Of a DNA stretch of 56,543 bases, positions 22,933 to 34,985 are shown piece after piece (position 1 is the stretch's first letter; each line of letters opens with the position of its first letter). The notes under the pieces are model-generated. The model ran no database searches and was not told the DNA's origin. It was given only the letters and a program-made list of their open reading frames with translations. The position numbers were made by a program, and so were the translations under genes. Origin of the DNA: Parachlorella kessleri (taxonomy: Eukaryota > Chlorophyta > Trebouxiophyceae > Chlorellales > Chlorellaceae); the NCBI GenBank assembly GCA_001598975.1, contig BBXU01000084.1, forward strand, positions 1 to 56,543, written 5' to 3'.

Positions 22933-25900
22933 ATGCATGGGAAGGCCTTGATCATATTTGTCGTCTATCTTGCGTATGTGTGGGCGGATCAGGACCCCAA
23001 ACCTGCAACTTTTGTAAATATAGAACCTGGCTCGGCGTTGCCTGGAGCCTGCGAGAACAGCGGCAGCAGCAGCAGCCCTTGTCAGACTGAATCAGAGGCT
23101 TCAGCTGTCCAGTCCGTTGCCAGCATAGCAAAGACAGAAAGCCCCTTGGTTCCCAGCAAACAAGTTGGAGCTGAAGTTTCGAGTTGGCCCTCGACTGAGG
23201 ACGAACACGTGTTGCCAAAGGTGACGAGCACAGCTGCCCCACTGGAGGCAAGCAGCCGCACGGAGTTGCCACCAGACGATGAGAGGCGTACAGCAGCACC
23301 ACATGGAGCAGCAGCTGCAATAGATGAGCAGCCTGCTGCAGCAGACGCAGCCTTGGCAGAGGAGCAGCATGGCCAGGCTGCCCAGCCTGCTGCTGAGCCG
23401 GCCGCAACACTAGCACCACCGGCAGCGCAACCACCTCCGCCCTCAGAGTCTGAGCCCCTGCTTGAGGAAGAGCTCCGCAACTTTGCACAGATAAAAGATG
23501 GTGAGCTGGGCAGGTCTGGCGGACTAGTGAGGCTGCGAGGTGATGGTTGCGTCCAATTTGTTGCTCCATGTTACTTTCTCGGTGGGTAATGACAATAGAA
23601 ACCTCCCTGGGCGCAGGTGCCAAGGTAATACAGGCTAACAAGGAGGCCAAGAAGCTCAGCGCGCTGCTGGACAGCGACAGCGACACTTATGTGAAGAACG
23701 ACTGCAAGGCCGACAAATGGTACATTATAGAGCTGTCGCAGGTCGCCAAGATCACTCGGGTGGAGCTGGCGCAGGTGGGGTGGTGAGGCGTACAAAATCG
23801 CAGTACTCACTGGCGACTTTGTTGAGCAATGCCAAGGTTGTTGGGTGTTGACAATTGGAGTTATCGTGATAGTCGTGCTGCAGGTAGGTATGGATCCTTG
23901 GTTTATGAGCTGGAGGAGTGTCTCACGCTTAACATGCAACATGCTTCCACGTGCAGTTTGAGCTGTATTCTTCAAGGGTCAAGGCCTTTGAGGTGCGAGG
24001 CCGGCAGTCCCATCCGCGTGTGGATGGTGTAGAGCTCAGCAAGGGCCTCAACTCTACCACCTGGAGGCTGCTGGGGGCCTTCACGGCAGAAAACAAGAAA
24101 GGCAAGGCACGATCCTGCTTGGTCTGATGCCGCAGGGACAGGGGAAGCAGATGCCACAGTCTGTGAGCCCGATGCTCATGGTTTCAGTGTCACAGTTGAG
24201 CAAAGACCTTCATGGGTGATGTTTCTTGTTGCATTGTGAGGCACCTTCTCCTTGTACGCTTCATATTCCTTCAAGCACTTCCTCAGTGCTTACTGTAGAT
24301 TGCCTTTATGCGCAGAGCTAGAAGGGCAGCAGTGATAAGTTGTTTTGATGACTTCGTGTCTGCAGGCTCCCAGCTGTTCACCTTGGAACACCCCACGTGG
24401 TTGCGCTACCTGCTGCTTCACTCCATCTCTCACTACGGGACGGAGCCAGTGTGTGCTATCAATGGCTTCGCGGCGTATGGTAAGCAGCCATCATGTCAGC
24501 ATGTGTATGCCAGCCTCATTTTGGTGGCGCCTCACACTGCCTTCAGCACTGTGGGTGCAGTTGGCACACTAACGCTTACCAACACCTGCATTGTGCTTGA
24601 TGTTTCTCAGTGTCTTCACTGGCTGCAATGCTGGCAGGCAAGAGTGCTGCTGAGGAGTTTGAGGACCACTTGGCGGCAGAAGAGGCCTTGAGGTACCTCC
24701 AGACCAGCCTGGAGACGCCTCCGGCAGCTGTCTTGGAGCCTGCAGCACCTCTTCTATCACCACCATTAGCACCAGCAGCGGGTGGTGTGGATGTAGCAGG
24801 GCTGGGTAGCAGCGAGAGTGAGGGGACGCAGGCTCCGACGCAGGAGCTGGGTGCAGATGGTGCAGCCCCATTTGCCTCCTTGGTGGCTAGCAACTTGTCC
24901 GACAGTGCAGCAGGTGACGCTGCCGCATTGGCTGTGGTGCCAACGGAGGGTGCAGCTGTGGCAGCAGCAAAAGGGGCGTCAGGGGAGACTGTTTGGGAGG
25001 AGCCGGCCATGGATGGCAGCAAGGCTGTACATGGGAGGCCTGCAGATGCTGGCCACAGCACTGATGGAGGAGGAGCAGTCCGCACAGAGCAACGACTTGC
25101 CTCTCATGAGCCCTCAGCAGCAATGGCGGTGAAGCCAGCAGACCCGCAAGGGCAGCGAACGCCTACATCATCAGAGAGTCCACCCGCAGTCTCAGCAAGC
25201 AGCGAAAGGTCCGCTCTTGAGCCCGTGGCCACGATTGTGGCCGCTGATAGCAAGGACCTCAGCAGCGCGACACCAGTCATAGCAGGCAAGAAGGCCGAGG
25301 TGGAGGACTTGCCTAAGCAAGCCATAAGTGGAGCAGCTGCTGCTGATTCCATCCGTGAGCCTGGCGAGATTGGGGTTGAGAGTCAGCGCCCCATGGGGCC
25401 ACCAAGCGAAGCAGCAGCAGCAGCAGCAGCAGCAGCGTCGGGACTGGCAGCCGAGCAAGGAGCTGGCGAGCAAGCCGTGTCTCCTGTGTCTGATGTGCAG
25501 CAGCAGCAGCAGCAGCCTGCGGAAGAGCCGGCAGAGACTGCGGGGAACCAGCAGCCAGCAGTCAGCCAACAGCAGGTGGGGCATCAGCCTGCGGAGCACC
25601 CGACAGGCGGTCAGCCACAACAGCAGGCAGCGGCTGCACCAGGGGGCCAGGCAGATGGCGCTGATTTGTTGGCATCCCTGATGGCCCTGGCTCCTAAGGC
25701 AAAAGCCAGTGTCACGATATATGATGTTTTGCTACAGGTGCGGTTTGGCTTGGAAGCCGAGGTGTGCTGCCTCATTGGATGCTCGCTAGGTTGGCCTCAG
25801 GGTTCCGGGGTTACCCAGCTAAGGCTTTCCAGGTAGGCGAGCTCCCAGGAGACAGTGCTTGACTGTTTACTGTTTGCTGAGGGTGCGCTGTGTGCCTCGT

Positions 25901-26872
25901 CCTGTGCAGGAGATTAAGACAGCAAAGCTGCAGCAGAAGCTAGCTTCCAGGCTACTAGCGGAGCTTCAGCACAACCTAACCACCCTGCATACTGAGCTGG
26001 GTGGTGAGGTTGGGAAGCTTAGAGGACAGCTTGCCAAGGCAAGTAGACACAGGCTGGTGCTGCCCAGCTACTTCATTTGTGGGCTTGATGCTTCCAGCAC
26101 TGAAATGCAGTGGCAGCCAAACAGCAGCAGTTTGTGCTGCTCCAGCTCCTCTTAGATGTTGCCAGCACTTGTCTGCTAGCAGCCACCGCAGTTCTTTTGG
26201 CTGGGATATATAGTTTTAGACTGGCAGACCTTGGTGTAAGTATGGCTCTTGCTTAGGCCTCGGCTAAGTCCCTGGGCTTTCAATGCATGGCTCACAGAGC
26301 CTTGAAGTTGTGACATGCAGGTACAAGAAGCTACCAGCCTGGCAGATGCTGCGATGGAAGCGAAGATTGGGGCTTCTGTGGAGGCACGGGTGGAGCGTTT
26401 GTCCCAGGTAGTTAGCTTGTAGCAGAAATAGTAAGCGCTCGGCACATCATGGACAGCGCCATTGCGGGATATCAAGATGCCTAGCAGTAGGTGGCAGTTG
26501 TCCTGGACGTTGATGGAAGACCCTTTTTGTATAATTACACCTCTCTTTGTCCTGCAGGTCATAGACACCCTGCAAGGGCAGCTTGAGGACAGCCGGCAGC
26601 GGCAGGAGTGCTTGCTCTGGGTGGTGCAAGCTGTGGGAGGAGCCCTTGCGCTGCGCCTGCTTTGGCACTCGCTGCGGAGGCCTTGGGTGCGGTGCTTATT
26701 ACTCCTGGCACTGGTTAGCAGCAGCACGAGCTGGTGGCTCCTTCAGCAAGACAGGGGAGATGTGCTGGTGAGCCTTGATGCAGCGGTGGAAGCAGCGGTG
26801 AAGCATCTGCAGGTGCGTTTTCGTCAGACTGGCACACTTCTAATGGACTCTGTAGGTCAGTACCTTCGGTAG
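22933..26872 (+). CDS. SUN-domain (mid-SUN, SLP1/OPT-like) ER or nuclear-envelope membrane protein
   Basis: Eight exons: 22933-23500, 23617-23774, 23957-24101, 24366-24479, 24611-25737, 25910-26038, 26321-26407 and 26558-26872 (TAG), all in phase, about 880 residues. An N-terminal hydrophobic signal (KALIIFVVYLAYVWA) is followed by a Pro/Ala/Glu-rich region. The SUN domain spans roughly residues 190-330: DGAKVIQANKEAKK, DKWYIIELSQVAKITRVEL, FELYSSRVKAFEVRG, HPTWLRYLLLHSISHYG and AINGFAAY. A 375-residue Ala/Gln-rich exon, a coiled coil and two hydrophobic segments near the C-terminus (LLWVVQAVGGALALRLLW and WVRCLLLLALVSSSTSWWLL) complete it. Mid-SUN proteins act in ER or nuclear-membrane protein folding and tethering. 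The introns after exons 3 and 6 use GC donors. An extra downstream exon is possible because a GT follows 26812. Confidence 0.92.
25406..25517 (+). repeat. (CAG)n trinucleotide tracts encoding poly-Ala and poly-Gln
   Basis: Two CAG-repeat stretches in exon 5 of the SUN-domain gene. The first is read in the GCA phase (Ala run) and the second in the CAG phase (Gln run), so length changes would alter the protein without shifting the frame. Confidence 0.88.
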
Positions 26873-27171
26873 AGGGGTCCATGTAAGGTGATAGATGTGC
26901 AGTACCATTTTTCGTATGGAGCCTGTGTTCTGGTGGAGTGTTGGTGGCTGATAATGCAATCTTCTTTACTGTTACAAGTTCTGTGATACATGGTGCATTG
27001 TGCCTTGGCTTTTCCGTGTGCTTGAAGAACTGGAAGCACTGTTCTCCTTTGCTGGTCTTTTCAGTATATACCCTTCCAGCTACCGGAGGCTACTTTGCAG
27101 CCCCGCGGCTATTTCATTGCATAGCTAGCTCCACATAGGACGAGCTGTACCGCAACAACAACATCCTTGGG
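26873..27171. other. Convergent intergenic region (SUN-domain gene / EEFSEC)
   Basis: 299 bp between two convergent stops. TGTAA occurs at about 26883 on the plus strand, and its complement near 26975 could serve EEFSEC; both are plausible algal polyadenylation signals. Confidence 0.45.
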
Positions 27172-30100
27172 TCACTGGGATATGTGTTTCTTATCAGCAT
27201 CAAATAGGAATTTTTTAAACCGCAAGATGATGCTGGCCTGGCCTGCTGGTGGCAGCGTGACGCCCCCAGCGAAGTAGACTTTGAATTTCCCTGACTTGCC
27301 AAAGCTGCCCTCTATTCGTCCCTCTTGTTGGCTGGGAAGGGCTGTCACCCGCATGCCTGCAGGAAGCAGGAAGGCAACATACCTGTCAGCTTGCCAAGGA
27401 AGCGTTTGTTGTAAACGGTCCCAGAGTTTGGGACAAGTATGGTACCTTCTGCACCAGGCAACTTGTGCAGACGTACAAGTTGCCAAGTGCGTACAAGCGA
27501 AGAGCACTGTCACCAAGGCACAGAGTGTTGAACACCACCAACTCCACCAGCAAGCCCTGATACCCTGCCCTGCCCCTGGTGGACTCGTTTTGTTTTGTTA
27601 AATCCGCAGCACAACCAAGATGCCCTCAGACAAACTACCACCCAGTTCATGCCCTACAACCAGTCCAGGAACTTGCAGCCCTTGGCTTGCAATTTGTGCT
27701 ACTTGCTACACTTTTCACAGAGCACATGCTCACCTGTGAACTTGGAAAGGTCGGTGTCCTTCTTGAACATGCCTCTGCAGATCGCAGTGCAGCCATCCCC
27801 CTCTACCCGCTCAATGACCCCCTCACGCTGCTTGGGCTTGAAGATTCTCAAGCTGAGCAGCTGGGACTGGTTGCCGGGGTCTAGTGTGCGCACAAGGCGG
27901 CCATAGAAAGCCAACCTGCGGTCAAGCTGGGGCACTCTTCTTCATAGCCTGCACAATGTGACCACTGGAACCACAAAAAGAGAGGTAGAGTGCACCCCGA
28001 TCACCAACAGGTTTATCTGGCCAATGCCACAGTGCGCCTTGCAGGTGGCATAAGTCAGGCCAAGACTCAGGCGCACTCTGCATCCCGTCCTGTACGTACA
28101 GCTCACCTCTCACACCCTGCTCGCTCTGCCTGCCACCCATGCTTATAAGTCCCGGCTTGCCTGCATGAAGTGGCTTGCAGGTCGGCGTCCAGGCGGGAGC
28201 CGATGACTAAGGAGTCAGCAGGCGCGGTCACTGCATGCCCAAAGCGCAGGTACGCCCACTGCGGCCCGTAGTGAAGCTGCTCGCTGCCTTCTAGGTCACC
28301 AGAATGCTCCTGTTCCTGAGAAGTGAGGCTCAGCACTGGGCGGCCCTCCAGGCCGTAGAGGCTCTCCTGGTATAGATACTCCTGCTTGCCGTCCAAGTGC
28401 CCTGTAGAGCCAGGCAGGCAGCAATGACTGGCAGCGTGACTCTACACTGGTGTTGGACTGGATACCCATCGAAGTAGTAGCACAGCGTACCAGCGCTGCC
28501 CAATGCCTGGCCCACAGGCAGCACGTGTCCACAATAAGCTACACTGAGGTTGAAGGACACAAGCGGCCCAAGGCTTGGTACCGTAATCGGTCGAAATGGT
28601 GGTACTAGTCACCTGCTGCACTGTCCTCACTAGCCAGGGACAGCTGCGAGATGCGGTCCAGCGGGGGAAGCCACCCTTCCTGCCCTTGGCCGTCAGGCAG
28701 CCCAAAGAACACCACCTCAGCCAGAACTGCGAGGAGGGAAGAGGGGCATGGTTATTTGTACATTTCTTGGCAGCGATTTGCCAGTGCTCGTGTGAAAAAA
28801 ATGGAGGTTCCAGGTCCACCTTTGCGTAGTGTATCTGGGGGGCACATGCGGATGCGTCTGACGTGTGACCATGGTGCGAGTGTGGTTCCAAAGTTTTTAA
28901 GGCGACGTAGTCCCCAACAGCATTGCCCTCTCAAGTAGCCACACACAATACTTCAGATGAAAGCAATATAAAAAAAAACATGCCCAACCACTCGCCTGTG
29001 CTGTGCCCAACCGCGACATGGAGCTTTGACCGCGACCGCACATCGCCTGCGAAGAACCGCACCTTCTCCACAGCAGCCACCGCCGCCTCAAATGTGGGCA
29101 CCGTCCCTGCATACAACCAGCGCGTATTCCTCGTAAGCCTCATGAGGGCCCCCCGGCAAGACATGTGCGCGATCCAGGCAGCTCTGTGCAGCTGCCAGGC
29201 TCCCAGAGCATGACAAAGACATAGGAAGTATAGAGGATGCCAAGGAAGTCCATATCCTCCGGGTCCAGCCACTGCCAAGCCCCACAAGAGGTTTCCGCAC
29301 CCTCCTGACCTGGGGCACAGGCCACGCCCCGCTCTATTAGGCCAGGGTCTAGCTGAGTGAGGCAGATGCCCACCCTGTCGCCTTCCCTGCAGGAAGCCAC
29401 CGGCTGCCGGAAGACTTGCATGCTGCGGACCTTCTTCACCAGCCTCTGCTCAGGCAGCTCTAGTGAGTCGTTCACCCGTAGGGAGCCCCGGACCACGGTG
29501 CCTGCAGAGGCAGGAAGGGGTTGGGTGGGCTCATTTGCTTCTTTGAGTCCTGTGAGCAGTGCTGTCCCTGTATCAAGCAGGCAGTGCATCATCGACGTGA
29601 ATACATGGTTGTGCACAGGTGTTGAGGACAGGCAGGGAGCTTGCAGTCAATTTGTTGGCAATGACAGTACGGTTCGCATACATTGGCACCTGCGGTAACA
29701 CAGCTGAGGTAACACAGCTGAGACACTAGAATTGCATTGGCAAGGCTGACCATGTCTCTCTGCATGCATGATTAAGAGTGCTCAGCATTGAACTATTTTC
29801 GATCCACCATGCCAGAGGGACTGCAAGCTTTCACAGCCGGAATCAAATTGCACCTGTAAGCACTGTGCCTTGTCCCTTGATTGCAAAGCAGTGGTCGATG
29901 TAGAAGAGGAAGGGTAAGGTCGAGCTCCGCTCTAGCACAACCACACGCGACAGCAGCACATTGCTGAGCTCGGCCACCCCCATGGCTGGCACCTGGGTGT
30001 CTGCCTCATCAGCTGTGCCTGCATGCATATATCTGTTGTGTGGCGCGAGTCAGTGGCCTTGGGGAGCACGATGCAGCCTGCTGGCAGCCCCACCCTCTGC

Positions 30101-31382
30101 AGATCTATCCTCTGTTCGGCTGATAAAAGAAACATATTGTCACTTGTGCTGCTCCCAACTCCTGCTGCTAGGCAGCAGCCCCCTACTTGCCTGGCCGGGC
30201 AGCCACTGCCACCACGGGGCAGCCTGCAAAGGCGGTGGCTGCCAGGGTTTGGGCTACCAGTTTCTTTGCTTTGACTATAGCTTTCTCCCGCTTGGCTTCT
30301 GATATAAGGTCTGCAGGCAACTGGGCATTCTTTGGCTGCCAAATCTCTCATAGGGCAGCAAATTGGCACCACCAAACATTGCAGCATTTACTAGGCGACC
30401 ATGCAGACACCTGGGGCTTGACCAGCCACAGGTTGCACTGCAAGTGCTGTGCAGGTGTGCGGAATGAAAGCGACCTGTGCACGCACACCTGTCTTGTTTA
30501 ACACCACGACCAGATCCTTGGCTGTGATTTCTCCAATCACGATGCACTCAGCTGTCTGGGGTTGGATTCCTGCAGCATGCACGGGTAGCTGAGGCAGAGC
30601 AACACTACATAACATCTACTATCTAGTATACCCGTACCTACTCTCTGATCGCATTACCTGTCACCCTCAATAAGTACATGACATCTGCAGGGGCCGCAAT
30701 CCACCATTCCCGCTGGGAGCACACTTCCACTCTCTCGTGCAGTCAGCAAGAACTGGTGTGATACCCTTAATCTTTGATGCGATGCGAGCTCTCCAAATAG
30801 TTGTGGCGCACCTTTCGTAATGTCCACCACCAGAATCATCATGTCAATGATTTGGGCACCGCCGATGACGGTGCGTATGAGCGACGCATGCCCAGGGCAG
30901 TCAACGAGTGTGAACTGCACAGTGTCATACCCAGCGCCGCGCACAGCCTCCGCAGCTGGGACCTGCAATGCAACCCCTTCTCATATTCTCTGCGAACCTT
31001 TGGACACAGCTCTTTGTAGCAAATAGTCATCTCCACGCAAGATTCACTACAGACTGGCAGCCTGAACCACCGTACACTCTGGTGTGCTTCACACGACTGG
31101 CGCCTTCACAAGAGGGCACCTTGAAGGAGGAGAAGCCCAAGTCCAGGGTGATGCCTCGCTCCTTGCTTTGTGGGTGCTTGTCAAGCGCTGCTGTTGACAG
31201 CGTGGTCGATAGAGCCGCAACTGCAAATAAGGTGCGAGACTGTCTGGCTTGCCATGGGTGGCACACCTTGTGTTGGCCTGCTCGTGTTGCTAGGCCACCG
31301 GCGCATTACCTAGTGACGTCTTCCCGCTGTCCACGTGGCCGAGGACACCAACGTTAACGTTGAGCAGCTTCTCGGAGGTCAT
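27172..31382 (-). CDS. EEFSEC: Selenocysteine-specific elongation factor eEFSec
   Basis: Twelve minus-strand exons, fully phase-consistent: 31382-31310, 31220-31120, 30962-30812, 30569-30489, 30310-30191, 30018-29854, 29501-29310, 29106-28996, 28726-28613, 28401-28161, 27915-27734 and 27356-27172 (TGA), 571 residues. G-domain motifs are intact: GHVDSGKT (G1, residues 15-22), ERGITLDLGF (G2), DCPGH (G3) and NKTD (G4). Domain II has DHCFAIKGQGTVLTG. The part unique to eEFSec is present: VGHSTVLAEVVFF, LVIGSRLDADLQ, CRLAFYGRL and the C-terminal FGKSGKFKV...RFKKFLFDADKK. The protein delivers Sec-tRNA to ribosomes at UGA codons together with a SECIS element and SBP2. Its intactness implies an active selenoprotein programme in this organism. 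Introns after exons 5, 8 and 10 begin with GC. Confidence 0.97.
29693..29722. repeat. 14-bp tandem duplication in EEFSEC intron
   Basis: The unit GGTAACACAGCTGA occurs twice head-to-tail in the intron between exons 30018-29854 and 29501-29310. Confidence 0.85.
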
Positions 31383-32134
31383 CACCGGATCATGAGCAAC
31401 CACCTTTGTAGAGAGGCCTGAAGAAGGGAGATTATAGCATCTGGTGATGCAGAACAGCAGCACGTATTGAACCAGTTCCCTTCCTTAGGCAGTGAACTCA
31501 TCATCCATTACTCATCGAGCGCTGGCGGAGGAGAAATAGTTGATGTCATAGTGTCGCACCGGCTACAAGAGATCGTATGCTTTCTTGAGGACTTGCTGTA
31601 ATTGATGCACAGTTTTGGCAAGCTGGTTATGGCGAAGGACCCAAGTGGCACAAAGATTCCAGGATGAGCAACTTAAATAAGTATGCCTTTGAAACCAGTA
31701 CCTGCCCACTGCAGCTTTCTCCTGTAAAGCCAATGCAGATGACGGCAGGCACTTCCGAACCAGCAGTAGAGTTAGAATGTGGATATGTTAAGCATAGGGG
31801 ATGACCAGCCCGGCAGGTTGGAACATCCCCAATGCCTTATACATCAGTGGGCCGCCAGTATACAAGTTTCAGCATTGTTACTGTCTATGAACACCGCAAC
31901 GACAAACTTAATATTGGTTGCCAACCACTGATGAGCAGTTATCATGCCCGGGGCAGCTCCCCAAGCAATGGATACCATGATTTGTTTTATGCCACAGCGA
32001 AAGGTCTGGTCTGGGGCGAATGCAATACACACAACTATCGCAGCTGCCGATGCGTACAGCCGGAATCTCCAGCCAGGTGACACTAAAGACAGGCAACCAG
32101 CAATAAATCGACTGCCTGAACAGCTGGTCCGCTT
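31383..32134. other. Upstream region of EEFSEC and 3' flank of the next minus-strand gene
   Basis: About 750 bp. It should contain the EEFSEC promoter. A 79-codon minus frame at 31844-32083 with hydrophobic stretches is not joined to any exon by a good splice pair and is not called. Confidence 0.45.
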
Positions 32135-32753
32135 TCATTCCTTCACAGAACCGGCATCTTTCTTAGCCTCCTCTTCCTTCTCAGCAGCTATCTCCAGCAA
32201 CTCCTTCTCAGCAGCAGCCTCCCGGTCAATAGTTGGTGTGTTGCCTCCCTGCACTAACCACACGGCCGCCTTGCACATCGACTTGCATATCAAACGGCTA
32301 GCGCAGGCAGCAAGCAACCCAGACTTAAGACAGAATTACGCTGTCCCAGGAGGAGTTGACCTTCGCCAGGATAACCTACAAAGAGCAAAGCAAAAGGTAA
32401 CCGCCAGGCGCAACCGTACCAGTGGGCCTGGCCCCTGCTGTATCTTCTGCTCGTTGGCCATCCTCTGCGCATCAATGGGCGCCTGCTGGGTCTTCACAAA
32501 TTTCTCGCTCTGGCCCCTGCAGTGCTCCAGGCATGATGCTAGGCAAGGGGTTTCAAAACCTCGGAGAAGAAACTCTTGCCACTTGTATCATACCCGGCCC
32601 ACCCTACACTTACACCCCAAAGCCATCGTGAATCCCTCCCTCGCCCTTTTGGCCGCTCCTGTCGCTGTACGCAATAAGTCTTCCGCAGCTCCTCCTCTGC
32701 CTCACTCTGCTGGTGTACACGCAAGAGGGGCTGATCGCTACCGTGGAGAACAT
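32135..32753 (-). CDS. Small predicted plastid-targeted protein, family not recognised
   Basis: Four minus-strand exons in phase: 32753-32614, 32516-32420, 32375-32340 (36-nt microexon) and 32248-32135 (TGA), 128 residues. The N-terminal 40 residues (MFSTVAISPSCVYTSRVRQR...) are rich in Ser and Arg with no acidic residue, as in chloroplast transit peptides. The mature part has a QSEKFVKTQQAPIDAQRMAN segment, then SSWDSGGNTPTIDRE, and ends in a charged, Ala/Glu/Lys-rich helix. No catalytic motif or membrane span is visible. It is divergent from the CreA-family plastid gene (537 bp apart). I do not recognise the family; the existence of the exon chain is inferred from phase fit, leader composition and the strong GTAAGTG donor of exon 1. 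Confidence 0.5.
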
Positions 32754-33290
32754 GCTAACTGCAGCTAAGCAGCGATTGCTGGCCTTATAGATGACGAGTC
32801 GAGTATGTTTATGGGGGGCAAAGTGAAGTGCCTTGGTCTTCCTAAGGGGGACTCTAGCAGTGTTTTGGCCCTTTGCCGGAAGCTGCCACGTCCCGTGTCA
32901 TAGGCACGTCCGTACGACAAGGAAACCATATGCAAGACCCGCAAGGAGCTCGCAGGTGAGCTCATGGGTGAGCTCGTTGAACGGCTGGGCGGCAGGTGTT
33001 GTCATTCAAAGAGCCATGCACCTGTGTGAGCCACCTTTGACGAGGTTGGAACAGTTACCCACTTATTATATAGCACATGATGAGCACGAATTACGACGGG
33101 CGATTGGTCCCCATCCTGGTGGCGCACATAGAGCTGGCGCCCGGGGACAGGGCAAACGTGGCAGAACTTGCATAGCAGGATGATGGTCGCATTGATTGCT
33201 GATCACCTGAGCTGGGTGCACTAGAACAGGGGTAAGGCACGCTACATTAGCGTGGTTGCAGTAAAGGGATATCTGGGTTGTCACATCAGC
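32754..33290. promoter_or_regulatory. Divergent intergenic region (two plastid-protein genes)
   Basis: 537 bp between divergent start codons of two genes with predicted plastid leaders. No specific element was recognised. The motif GGTGAGCTC occurs twice at 32953-32974. Confidence 0.4.
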
Positions 33291-34541
33291 ATGGCTACTC
33301 TCCTGTCGTGTAGCAAGCCTTTGGCGTCGCCTGTGGCCTCCTGCAGTGCCCTCCCCCGTCGCTCACTGAAGGTATTTGCTGCTCACAGCCCAGCACCGCG
33401 GAACCAAGCTAACATAGGCAACTCTGCAAAGCTTTGTGGCCTAGCAGCGGCTGGCCTGCTGCTGTTGGGAAACCCAGGCGTGGCTGCTGCAAACGCAAGC
33501 AAGGTGGCAGAGTTTGCTGCCTCGGGCCTCATCTTTAAGGACTCGGTGGAGCTCCTGGCTTTAGATGACAAGGAAGGCAAGCAAGCATGTTACTTATATA
33601 TTGGGTTTGGGGATGTTGTGGCAGTTCTCGTTTTCCCACTGAGAAAAGTGATATGTGTGCTGTAGTTCCGGGCGTGACAATATACATCACTGACTTCAAA
33701 CGGTCTCTTACCGAGAAGCTTGCGCGGGTGAGGAAGCCGAAACATTTCTGTTGAATTTGCCAAGTCCGCTGCCAATAGAAGATGGGACCCCTGTCAGAGC
33801 AGAAGTGGGACCGCCCGCCCTATCAGCGCTTGTAACTGCTGTTGAAGCGCAAGGCCTGAACTCTTTGCTCGTGAACCATGCAGGATTTCTTCGCTGAGCC
33901 GAGCCAGGCATCGCTGACTTGCGCCATCACCGGCCCGGTGTCGATCACTAACCCAGACAGGATCAAAGGATATGATGGAACAGAAATCTTTTCGGAGAAA
34001 AAGAATGCTTTGAACTTCCTCCAGAACAAGGTAAGTAGGACTGTCTGCGTGCTTTTACTGCCTGCCTAATTCCCATCTTGCTTGCACCCAAGGCAAGTAC
34101 ACCCAGGACTACACTAGCAGTGGCAGTTGCACGACAGACTGCCTTGACTGTTAATGCTGCTCTACAGTCCCACCCTCCTTGTGATATGCTTGCAGACATT
34201 GCGAGTGCGGCGGATATATGATGAAAAACACAATGCCCTCGTCTATGTTGCCTACAACACCAGGTTCACCAACACCAACGTGCGTCGCTCCCTGGCACCT
34301 TGTCGCTGCCCTCTTCTACCCTCGTTCTGCACTGCGATTTCATGTGCCTCGGAAGATCCGAGGTTTGTAGGGAACAGTGCCGACGTGAGTACCAGCCAGC
34401 CTTGGTGTGTCTGTCTTGCAGGATGAGGGAATCAGCACGGGAAGGTACAGGACGTCAATCTGTGTACTGCCACTGGCCACTGCCCCCTCCTTAGTGGCCG
34501 AGGCGCCAGGTGCAGCGCCCGAGGCGGTGCCGGCACAGTAG
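33291..34541 (+). CDS. CreA-family protein, predicted thylakoid lumen
   Basis: Exons 33291-33576, 33666-33727, 33884-34030, 34196-34279 and 34422-34541 (TAG), in phase, 232 residues. The leader is bipartite: a Ser/Arg-rich transit peptide (MATLLSCSKPLASPVAS...) and then a hydrophobic stretch LCGLAAAGLLLLGNPGVAA with an A-x-A-type cleavage site, as for lumen proteins. The mature domain matches the bacterial periplasmic CreA family: VPGVTIYITDF, AEPSQASLTCAITGP, EIFSEKKNALNFLQNKTLRV, RRIYDEKHNALVYVAYNTRF and STGRYRTSICVLPL. The biochemical role of CreA proteins is unknown. The first intron is best modelled with a GC donor (GAAG/GCAAGC); a GT 12 bp further on would also keep frame but breaks the conserved spacing. 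The C-terminal tail is Ala/Glu/Pro-rich. Confidence 0.88.
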
Positions 34542-34890
34542 CAGGCTGCCAAATAGTGGCAGCATGAGCGCTTCATGGCAGCAAGGGGGAGGTTGCCCAG
34601 GCTGGCGCTCTAGGGAGATTATGGTGGCCGTGTATTGGGAGTGTAAGGTACTTTAGCTGAGCGTGCTGAGCAGGGTGTTGTGTGGCCGGGGACATAAAAT
34701 TCCCCCGTAATTTTGCATAGCCCCTCCTCCTGGTCGGAGGGGTGTCGAAATGATTCCAGAATGCTACCAAACCCAATATGGATCAAGTAGGTAACTTGTG
34801 AATAGTAGAACAGCAGGCAAGTGTGTGCTTACTACTAAGCCCGCTTGCTGGTCTCAATCCCTCTATGGCTGGATGTAGTTGATGGATAAA

Positions 34891-34985
34891 GGTGGCAGGC
34901 AAGTGCGAACAGACAGCAAGTAGGGGAGAACTGGAATTTATTCAGGGTGGCTGGTCGTGCGAACAGAGTTTAAAGGCTGGACTGG
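34891..34985 (+). repeat. Dispersed 45-bp element, copies C1 and C2 in tandem
   Basis: Two adjacent degenerate copies: GGTGGCAGGC...GTGCGAACAG...GAACTGG (34891-34934) and GGTGGCTGGTCGTGCGAACA...GGACTGG (34946-34985). C2 is closest to copy B in the BTB intron. Confidence 0.7.

Noticed and set aside
24576..25085. 169-codon minus-strand frame opposite the SUN-domain gene
   Set aside because: Ala/Ser low complexity produced by the biased plus-strand exon; no motif.
31844..32083. 79-codon minus-strand frame with hydrophobic stretches
   Set aside because: Could not be joined to EEFSEC or the small plastid gene by a good splice pair; no homology recognised.
33576..33586. Alternative GT donor for CreA-family exon 1
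   Set aside because: It keeps frame but adds residues at a conserved tight junction and has a poor donor context compared with AAG/GCAAGC.
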